64,000 nt of DNA from Ligula intestinalis (lineage: Eukaryota > Platyhelminthes > Cestoda > Diphyllobothriidea > Diphyllobothriidae), in NCBI GenBank assembly GCA_036362985.1, contig JAYGXS010000004.1, forward strand, positions 10,168,216-10,232,215, given 5' to 3'. The position numbers and the translations under genes are program-made. Positions 57,013 through 64,000 of the stretch are shown here, in pieces (position 1 is the first letter of the stretch; each line of letters starts with the position of its first letter). The notes beneath the pieces were generated by a model that did no database searches, was not told the DNA's origin, and saw only the letters and a list, made by a program, of their open reading frames with translations.

Positions 57013-58032
57013 ATGGGCGATGAATACCACCAATTTCACGAATGCGACGAAGATGATGCTGGTTCTAACAACTCGTGTATACCACCTGATCAGGACGAGC
57101 CTCAGGCTTTTCAGATATCCCTTCAGCTTCCATCGTACGAATTGCATGACTCGACGGTCTGGTTCAAACAGATCGAAGCTGTTTTTGCCTCATGTCAGAT
57201 TACTGGCGAGCGTACGCGTTACGCGTACGCCGTGCAGTACTTACCGTTCGACATCGCTTTCACCGTTCAGGATCTCCTTGATTCTATCCCCAAAGTCAAG
57301 CCCTACTCTAGCTTAAGAAAGGCTATTCTAGAGCGTACGGCACAATCTACCGACAGCAAGCTTCGCCAACTCCTCAACAGCGTCGAGCTTGGCGACCAAA
57401 CCCCCTCTGCTCTAATGCGCCACATGCGTCACCTGCTTGCTGGTCACACCTTAGATGATTCTATTTTCCGTCGCATTTTGATGGATAAATTACCCCATCC
57501 AATGCAACAGGTACTCGCCCTGCTAGACGACGATGTTCCGCTGACCAAACTCGCGGATCACACAGACCGCATCAATCAATGTTACCCCGGTACTAGTTCG
57601 TACGCTGTAAATAAAGCCTTGACCTCAGTACCTAAGCATGCCATCTCCCATGTTTCGGCCTCACGATCCGACCGTAAACCTGACAGCCATACGCAGCGAA
57701 AGTCCACTAAATCGCTTGATACCTCATCCCCGCGGTCTACTTCACACTCTCAAACGATTCGAGACGTTACAGACAACAGAGATGACGACCTACAGGATCT
57801 TAAAGATACTGTCAGGTTATTTTACTTTCAAGTGAGCACGATGTGTTCCACACTCAACCGGCTTCAAACCGGTCGTCTATCTGCAAGCCACAATCGTTCT
57901 AACTCAAAAGAGCGTGCAGACGACAAGGTCTGCTGGTACCACCGAACATTCGGCCCGGATGCTATTCAATGCGTCCCGCCTTGTTCTTATGCTAGACGTT
58001 CACGTTCGGGAAACGGCGCTGCCAGCCAGTAA
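57013..58032 (+). CDS. Gypsy 2 Gag with C-H-C-C finger
   Basis: An open frame of about 339 codons from ATG 57013; an upstream in-frame ATG at 56953 is less likely. The capsid-like region has 'FQISLQLPSYELHDSTVWF' and 'QIEAVFASCQITGERTRYA' in its first 85 residues and 'PSALMRHMRHLLAG' further on. Near the C terminus is 'CWYHRTFGPDAIQCVPPC', C-x2-H-x9-C-x3-C, the same finger as in gypsy 1. A basic RRSRSG tail follows. The stop TAA overlaps the ATG of pol as TAATG, which suggests coupled termination-reinitiation rather than a -1 frameshift. Confidence 0.88.
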   Translation: MGDEYHQFHECDEDDAGSNNSCIPPDQDEPQAFQISLQLPSYELHDSTVWFKQIEAVFASCQITGERTRYAYAVQYLPFDIAFTVQDLLDSIPKVKPYSSLRKAILERTAQSTDSKLRQLLNSVELGDQTPSALMRHMRHLLAGHTLDDSIFRRILMDKLPHPMQQVLALLDDDVPLTKLADHTDRINQCYPGTSSYAVNKALTSVPKHAISHVSASRSDRKPDSHTQRKSTKSLDTSSPRSTSHSQTIRDVTDNRDDDLQDLKDTVRLFYFQVSTMCSTLNRLQTGRLSASHNRSNSKERADDKVCWYHRTFGPDAIQCVPPCSYARRSRSGNGAASQ

Positions 58033-58639
58033 TGGTGACGACTGGTGCTGACCACTCGCGACACAGTCGCCTGTTTTACGTGACCGACAAGTCCACAAGG
58101 TTCAGTTTCTTGATCGACACAGGCGCAGAGGTGAGCGTTTTACCGCCCTCTCGTCGTCATCATCTCCAGCCATCGCAGTTTACACTGCAGGCTGCGAACA
58201 ACACTTCTATCGCCACGTTCGTTCAACGGTCCCTGACGTTAGACCTCGGGCTTCGTCGCCGGTTCCAATGGGTCTTCATCCAGGCCCACGTCCAGTCGCC
58301 TATCATTGGAGCGGATTTCCTGTCACACTTCGGCCTCACAGTTGAACTTAAACATCAGAAGTTGCTAGATCCTACCACTCAGCTGTTTACTGTCGGGGTA
58401 GTTGCACGTGAGCCTTCCGCTGGCATCCACTTGGCCGTGCCAAGCCCGCCATTTTCTGACATCTTGAGGGATTATCCTTCCCTTTCTAAGCCCTGTCAAA
58501 TCACGGAGCAGGTTCAACACGCCGTTCGCCACCATATCACTACCACCAGCAGACCGGTCCATGCTCATCCGCGTAGGCTTCATCCTGAGAAGCTGCAAAT
58601 CGCGAAGAATGAATTCGAGCACATGTTGAACTTGGATAT
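58032..58639 (+). CDS. Gypsy 2 pol, protease part (5' piece)
   Basis: Starts at the ATG overlapping the gag stop. Protease active site 'FSFLIDTGAEVSVLPPSRR' is intact, with 'PIIGADFLSHFGLTVEL' completing the fold. The frame then reaches the RT entry region 'KLQIAKNEFEHMLNLDI', where it is cut by the CR1-like insertion. Unlike gypsy 1, there are no stops or frameshifts in this piece. Confidence 0.86.
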
Positions 58640-61277
58640 TATAATAATTATAATAAGTTGTATATTTCAGGCCCAGTGGGCCTCATCAATAAACCGAAAA
58701 TTCGATAACACGAAGTACTAGAAATAATTGGTTTCACAAAGTATCCGTAGTCTATAGCTATAAGACGAGTATAACTGTTTAGAAGCGAATTTGTTAGATT
58801 CGACAAAAATGAATATAGCAGTGTTATGCGGAAGGTGAAATTCAAGGGCACACACAGATGAGCCACATCGTTATCTAGAATTCTGACATATGTATTCTGG
58901 AACCCAATGCTTCTGTTAGTAAGGGGGAAGGGCTTGGAAGCAAACTCAGTCGAAGCAGAGTGTGGGGCAGAACAATAGGTATTAACGAAACATTACTGGT
59001 ATAGACGGGTTCCTGGCACTACACTCGGGTTCCCAAACCAATGCGGCATAATGGAACATAGGGAACCCACCAGTTTATGATCGTGATGGGCACCGCTGTA
59101 TGATATCCAAAAGTCCGTCAAATCTACAAGACCATCGTTGTGGATGTCTGAGATGTGACCAAATATAAGGCCCTGATGATGGTTGATGACCAGCGAAACG
59201 AGAGCCGTCAAGACTGCGTCCTGATTCTGGGGTACATGAGTCAGAGGAAGGTAGTTTCAAGAAGGGATCCTAAATTCCCGATGGTCCTTTCTCCGAATTG
59301 TGGAGAAAGCTGCCCGGAAAAGATGAGGAAAACAAAAGGTTAATAGATTCAGTGTTAAGATAAATGTGCAGTCTTCGCTTGAATGCACATAGACTAGTCA
59401 ACGTCCGAATATCAATCGGCAAATTATTCCAAAGATAGCTATACCTAGAAGCAAAAATAGAGATCGCTTAGAAGTGGAAGAAGCAGGAGGAGGTATAATC
59501 AACGTTGAATTTCTTAGGTTGTAAGGGCGAGTAACGGGAGTAAGGGCAGAAATCTTAGGGAGATTTGAACTATTATTAAGGCGAAACAGGAGACAAAACC
59601 CTGCTTCCAGTCTCCTGACCCAAAGAAATTTCAGTTTTGTTATCTCACATCTATCTGTGTAGGAAGTATCTGAAAATGCCGGATAGAGGACCTTTTCAGT
59701 GAATCTTCTTTGGACACTTTCAATTTTTGAACGGCTAGATTCATTCATTAGACCGAAGAATGGACAACAGTATTCGAGAATAGGAAGCACATACATACGA
59801 TAAAGTCTTAGCTTCATTTCGGGAAGGTAGAAATTATAAGAGATGAAGCCGCATATCTGAGCAGCTTTTGCTGTAATTCTATCAGCGTGAGGTGAAAGAT
59901 CTAATTTATTGGTGTAACTTAAACCTAAGTCCTTAATGTTAGAACATTCAGTCATGGGGCAACCTTGAAAAATGATAGGCTGTGGCAGCCTTTCAGGTCC
60001 AAAACACATGAGCTGGCACTTAGAAGGCGAGAACTCCATCTGCCAAGTGGAGCTCCACGCAGATAGAGCGTCCAAATCCGAATGAATGCGTTCTAAGCAT
60101 TCCTCAGCCGTAGAATTAGGGAAGGAGTATACACATTTTAAGTCGTCCGCGTATATATACGAATGAGAGTGTTTAACTATTGTTGAAATATCATTTATAT
60201 AAAGCAGGAACAACAGGGGGCCCAGAACGGTACCTTGAAGGACACCGCTTAAAATAGCGGTAGGGGTAGAATATGAGGACCCCACTAAGACCTGTTGTTT
60301 CCGATTAGAAAGATATGATCTAATAAAGTCAATGAGAGGACTACAAAATCCTATAGCCTCTAGTTTGGCTAGAAGTCTCCTATGAGGTACTTTATCAAAT
60401 GCCTTACTAAGATCAAAATAGATGACCACTACAGATAAATGATCGTTACGAAGAGAAGTGAGGAGATTAAGAAAAGACATATGGCATGTTTCACAAGATC
60501 GGTCCGGTAAAAAACCATGCTGAGATATATTTAATATTTGATTGCTTATGCAAAAATCTGTAATTTTATTGGCGATTAATTTTTCAAACAGTTTAGCTAA
60601 GGAAGGTGTTTTATGAACACCGCGATAATTTTTAATGCCAGATCTGGAACCAGATTTAAAAACTGGAATTACAATAGAAGTTTTCCAAGAATCAGGAAAA
60701 AAACCGTTTTCGAGAAATATTGTAAATAATTTTCTCAGTAAAGGAGGAAAATCTCTTAGTTGCTTAATAAATGAGTTTGGAATGTTATCCGTCCCGACTG
60801 AATGTGAATTGTTGAGACGAGCTATTTCTTTATGAATACTTGTAGGTGAAAAATCCATTTAAGTGAGATTTGCATCACACATCAGAGGTATTTCGGGTGT
60901 TGGACTAGTCTCAATTGTAAAGAACTTGGCGAAGAAAGAATTTAACATTTCTGCTTTGGCCAAATTCTCTGTAACAAAATGATTACTACTATCGAGTAAA
61001 GGCGGAATGAATTTCTGAAGCTTAGCGGATGACCGAAAACGGAAGACTTGAGCAACGGATTTGGAAGAGTTAGCATCATTTAGTGCCAGGGACTCTCTAC
61101 GCCTATCTCGTGCAAGCCTTATTTTTAGCGCTAATTCAATTATTTGTGCTATCCTTAAGTGCACCGACAAAGAGCTATTAGACGGATCCTTAAGTAGCTT
61201 CCGTAATTTTTTAAGTCTATTTTGGAGAAAATGTGGAACGGTAGAGGAAGCTGAATTTGATTTAATAGGCTTAAGTG
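58640..61277 (-). mobile_element. CR1-like non-LTR retrotransposon, 5'-truncated, nested in gypsy 2
   Basis: GGATAT lies at both edges (58634-58639 and 61278-61283), a 6-bp target-site duplication. Removing the insert rejoins the gypsy frame as '[13 protein letters not shown]'. In minus orientation the 3' end is an AT-rich TAATTATTATAATA tail. About 750 bp of 3' untranslated sequence (58640-59397) follows the RT. A second copy of that 3' region starts near 63400. The endonuclease half of ORF2 is absent. Confidence 0.88.
59398..61276 (-). pseudogene. CR1-like reverse transcriptase
   Basis: Translation from 61276 runs in one frame: 'NRLKKLRKLLKDPSNSS', then a region to a single TAA (60859-60861), then ATG 60858 and 486 residues. 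RT motifs: 'NIPNSFIKQL', 'RSGIKNYRGVHKTPSLAKLF' near residue 70, 'HGFLPDRSCETCHM', 'IYFDLSKAFDKVPHRRLLAK' near 148, 'ILSGVLQGTVLGPLLFLLYI' and the intact catalytic 'SYIYADDLKC' near 235. 'FSPSKCQLMCFG' and the thumb region follow. Apart from the one stop the frame is whole, so the copy is fairly recent. It is dead because it lacks the endonuclease and the 5' region. Confidence 0.87.
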
Positions 61278-61490
61278 GGATATCCGTCCTTCGTCCAGTC
61301 CATGGGCTTCACCACTGCACATGGTCCCCAAAAAGTCATCCGATGATTGGCGGCCATGCGGTGATTATCGCGCTTTCAATCGAGCTACAGTCCCGGACCG
61401 GTACCCGATTCCCCATATTCATGACTTTTCCCACATGTTGGTTGGAAAGACGATTTTTTCCAAGATTGACCTCGTGCGAGCGTATCACCA
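61278..61490 (+). pseudogene. Gypsy 2 RT, N-terminal piece
   Basis: Frame resumes as '[20 protein letters not shown]', '[20 protein letters not shown]' and '[16 protein letters not shown]' (RT motif A with its Asp), then breaks off into PLE sequence. RT motifs B-E including Y-x-D-D, RNase H and the integrase zinc and core domains are absent. Confidence 0.88.
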
Positions 61491-61868
61491 AATTGAAAAC
61501 AGGCGAAAACAGCAGAATTCATTGATATCAACATATTTCGAGACAGCTCATCAACTGCTTCTTGTCGTTGCATAAGAATGTTAACGAAGACACATACAGG
61601 ATTACAGAATTACTGTTAACAGCAAGGAACCTGAGTCAGTTTAAAAATTAATCGATAAAGGACGGGAACGTTAAGTCAACATATGGGGAATAGTGGATGG
61701 GAAAAGTTAACGGAAAACACGTGGGAAATTAAATTTAATGGCCAATCACCAGGGCAGTTGGAGGTTGACGACATGATAAAGCTGCTTGCATAGGTCAAGT
61801 TTCTCCCACCGTATGTATGCAGCTTCTAAATAGCGCAGGATTCGGTTTGTTTGGGCCCGAACAAGTAC
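61491..61868 (-). mobile_element. PLE family A 3' fragment inside gypsy 2
   Basis: The antisense translation 'RVLVRAQTNRILRYLEAAYI' and 'LDLCKQLYHVVNLQLPW' matches the C terminus of the PLE at 597-2381 ('ARTNRKLRYMEAAYIRRDK', 'KQLEHVAKLQLPW'). Its 3' region ends at the same place as in that copy ('ACFQF' versus 'ACFKF'). Gypsy pol jumps from RT motif A to the integrase C-terminal region across it, so the fragment replaces over 2 kb. Confidence 0.85.
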
Positions 61869-62382
61869 TCAATGAACTGTCGCCGATCTAGTTTACGAAT
61901 CATCCCTCCGTTTACCTGGTGAGCTCCTGCAGTCTTCCCTTGTCACCCCTGACGCTACGAACAACTTCGTGAAACAGCTGCAGCAACGCATGGCCGCACT
62001 GCGCCCAACACCCACACGCGCTAAACATCGACGTGTTTTCGTGCACGACGACTTGCACATAACCCCATTCGTGTTTGTCCGGCACGACGCAGTTCACAGG
62101 CTCCTTTGCCCACCATACGATGGTCCCTTAAAAGTGCTTGAACGGAAGGACAAATATTTCGTCATTCAAACGGCTGATGATACTGATACGGTCTCCATCG
62201 ACAGACTGAAGCCGGCCTACGTTGAATGCACGATACCATCACCTGGTCCGTCCACTTCCACGGCACCTTCGCCCTGCACTCCACCTGCTGCCCCCAGCCA
62301 ACCGCCACCCTCCCCCCGAACCTACCCCCACCTCTCTCACACCCCCTTCCACTCCTTCCCGACCTTCCACTCGTTCTGGTAG
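61869..62382 (+). pseudogene. Gypsy 2 integrase C-terminal domain and pol tail
   Basis: 'ADLVYESSLRLPGELLQSS' continues from the integrase core exit, then 'RHDAVHRLLCPPYDGPLKVL' and 'DTDTVSIDRLKPAYVECT' form the C-terminal domain. A Pro/Ser/Thr-rich tail follows. In another frame just beyond, 'RSGRHVRFPTNLRDFF' corresponds to the end of gypsy 1, so a small frameshift lies in the tail near 62300-62360. Confidence 0.82.
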
Positions 62383-62488
62383 ACATGTTCGTTTTCCTAC
62401 CAACTTGCGAGACTTTTTTGTTTAAACTTTTTGTACATCCTCTTTTGTCGAGCGTTTGTAACCCACCAACGCTCTGGTGTGGGAGGTA

Positions 62489-63012
62489 TGTGGGCTCTTG
62501 GCTCAACTTTTGCGTTGTTTAAACTTATCAATAACCAATTTTGTTCAAACTCAAATACAACACAAACACATTTTCGGTTTTGACGCGTGCCAGCAACTGT
62601 CTTGCTAAACACACTCCACAGCTCAATTCTTTTCTCACCTGCCACTGTTTATTTTGCCCTTTAACGACACCTCTCTGGTGATCATTCTCGGGCTCAGGAG
62701 AATCCAGCAACAATTTGCAAACGATAATTTCCTCAATTTGCACAAGCGTAGCCCAACGAACTTGGATCCCGATCTTCACGGAGTCATCCTTTGGCGAATC
62801 GAAAGCTTGACTACTGCTGGCTAGGACCGTGAAGGATCTAAGTGAGTTGTATCATTTCTAATCTTCATCGTCATCCTCATATACCGGTTTTGACAATTTT
62901 TCCATTAGAATAGTCTAGTTAATCACTTACTAGCAGTTAGACTACCTTAGAAAGTTTTTCATTGTGTATTTGCCAAGACGTTTTGTATATTTGTAGTGAT
63001 ATAGCCTCTACA
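62489..63012 (+). repeat. 3' LTR of gypsy element 2
   Basis: TGTGGGCTCTTGGC to GATATAGCCTCTACA, followed by GGCT. Preceded by the polypurine-like GTGTGGGAGGTA. Confidence 0.92.
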
Positions 63013-63016
63013 GGCT

Positions 63017-63399
63017 TAAGTCGTAACTGCAGTTTTTTACGCCATCGGGTGCACTCATGGTTTTCGATGAAGATTACTTTTATTAATTCCTCGATACGTT
63101 TTTGAGACCACATCTCAAATATGCTATGCAAATCTGGGAGCTCTAGGTGGAGGAAGAATCTAGCCTACTCGACAGGTGCGGAGACGAACCAAAAAATAGT
63201 TAGATGTAAAGCCTCACTGCCGTTTGAGATCCACCTACCAACTCCTAACCTATATTCGTTGAGTTCTTATATACATTTGTGCGGAGAATATATAATGAAT
63301 ATATTTTTACTCTTTTAAGCCCCCAGATGGCAATACCAAAACAACCTTAATTCAGAGGTCAAATAATGACAATGTTCACAGTGATGCTCTAAGTTATGG
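63017..63399. other. No gene recognised
   Basis: Continuation of the pre-insertion locus. The short antisense frame across the LTR junction (62937-63131) has no identifiable domain. Confidence 0.35.
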
Positions 63400-64000
63400 A
63401 TCAAATCTACAACAAAAATGAGAAATATGGTAGGCAGAATTTTTTCAGATTTACAGATTTGCCATTTTAAGACAATAGCGAGCAGTCGTTAGAAAATAAC
63501 TGCGGGCCAAGAAGGAGTCAGTGAAAAACTGCAGGGACGAGAGTTGGGACAGAGTTCAGAATGCCCCCACTTTATAAAAGACTGGGAGAACAAGAGTAGG
63601 TTTATAGTATAATGGCAGTCCAGAATGTTTTAATGACACGTCAGTCATATGCACCCAATATGGCTATTACGAATGATAACTAGCAGAAAAGCGTCAAGAT
63701 ACGCAAGGCCTTGACATCTCTTGAGACAGAATGGAAGTCTGACTAGGGTAAGCTGCAAACGAAACGGAAGCAGTTTAAACCATGCCCATCTATATGAAAT
63801 TTACGTTTGAATGAGGGTAGGTGCGGGTAATGATGATTCGTGTGAACACGATGCAAGGAAATCCAATTTAAACATGGGCTCCTAAATTTCCAACAATCCT
63901 TTCGTGGAGTCATGGATAAAGCTGTTCGGAAAAAGGATGTAGATTAACAGTTACTTAAATTAGTCCTAAGGAAAATGTGCAGTCTTCGCCTGAAAGCAGA
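63400..64000 (-). repeat. CR1-like 3' untranslated region, second copy (runs off window)
   Basis: 'AAATGTGCAGTCTTCGCCTG' at the right edge and 'GATAAAGCTGTTCGGAAAA' before it are collinear with 59280-59390 in the nested CR1-like element. The coding part, if any, lies beyond 64000. Confidence 0.55.

Larger units (their letters stand above)
56389..63012 (+). mobile_element. Ty3/gypsy element 2 (CsRn1-like) with nested insertions
   Basis: LTRs of 527 and 524 bp (TGTGGG...CTCTACA), flanked by exact GGCT duplications at 56385-56388 and 63013-63016. The primer-binding site after the 5' LTR (TTTGGTGAGCCCA) resembles the tRNA-Trp type. The purine-rich GTGGGAGGTA precedes the 3' LTR. Gag and the start of pol are open. 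Pol is split by a CR1-like element (58640-61277), and a PLE fragment (61491-61868) stands where most of RT, RNase H and the integrase core should be. About 18 differences between the LTRs (by eye) suggest a younger insertion than gypsy 1. Confidence 0.92.

Noticed and set aside
1..64000. CRISPR arrays, bacterial operons or phage genes
   Set aside because: Spliced gene, LTR and Penelope elements show a eukaryotic genome; no regularly spaced short repeats were seen.

Overview
This window is a repeat-saturated piece of an animal nuclear genome. It is most likely from a parasitic flatworm (tapeworm or fluke). I base this on the retroelements present: Ty3/gypsy elements of the CsRn1 type with a C-H-C-C Gag finger, several families of Penelope-like elements (PLEs) with GIY-YIG endonucleases, CR1/RTE-like non-LTR fragments, a tRNA-derived SINE with a hammerhead-like motif as in schistosome Sm-alpha, and spliced genes with introns of only 30-35 nt. 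The species cannot be fixed from sequence alone; a diphyllobothriidean cestode is my guess.

Only one host gene is convincing. It lies on the minus strand at 50759-54401. Seven exons join in consistent phase to an 881-codon reading frame with two ELAV/Hu-like RRM domains, a linker, and a complete fold-type II PLP-enzyme domain of the serine/threonine dehydratase family. Three introns are 30, 33 and 35 nt. The lysine that should hold PLP is absent, although the other PLP-binding motifs remain. If transcripts confirm the joining, this is an RNA-binding/pseudo-dehydratase fusion, the most unusual thing in the window.

Layout. 0-2.4 kb: a PLE with a long open RT/GIY-YIG frame. 2.4-5.6 kb: an RTE-like RT fragment and solo LTRs. 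5.6-10.1 kb: a complete but inactivated gypsy element on the minus strand. 10-50 kb: no host gene seen. This stretch holds many solo LTRs of two families (L1 about 370-480 bp, L2 about 400-530 bp), most flanked by 4-bp target-site duplications, together with PLE fragments of at least two further families, a SINE, AT-rich dispersed repeats, a 609-bp tandem unit, and two large palindromes at 44.7-45.3 kb. Many small elements carry hammerhead-like cores (CUGANGA...GAAAC-GUC), some as inverted pairs. 50.7-54.4 kb: the fusion gene. 55.1-56.1 kb: a dead non-LTR element. 56.4-63.0 kb: a second gypsy element with an exact GGCT duplication. It carries a CR1-like element inserted in its pol (6-bp duplication) and a PLE fragment where most of RT, RNase H and integrase should be.

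The elements are nested in each other: an LTR sits inside a hammerhead hairpin, and a hammerhead hairpin sits inside an LTR. This gives a relative order of insertions. All boundaries were read by eye, and unlabelled stretches are stated as such.
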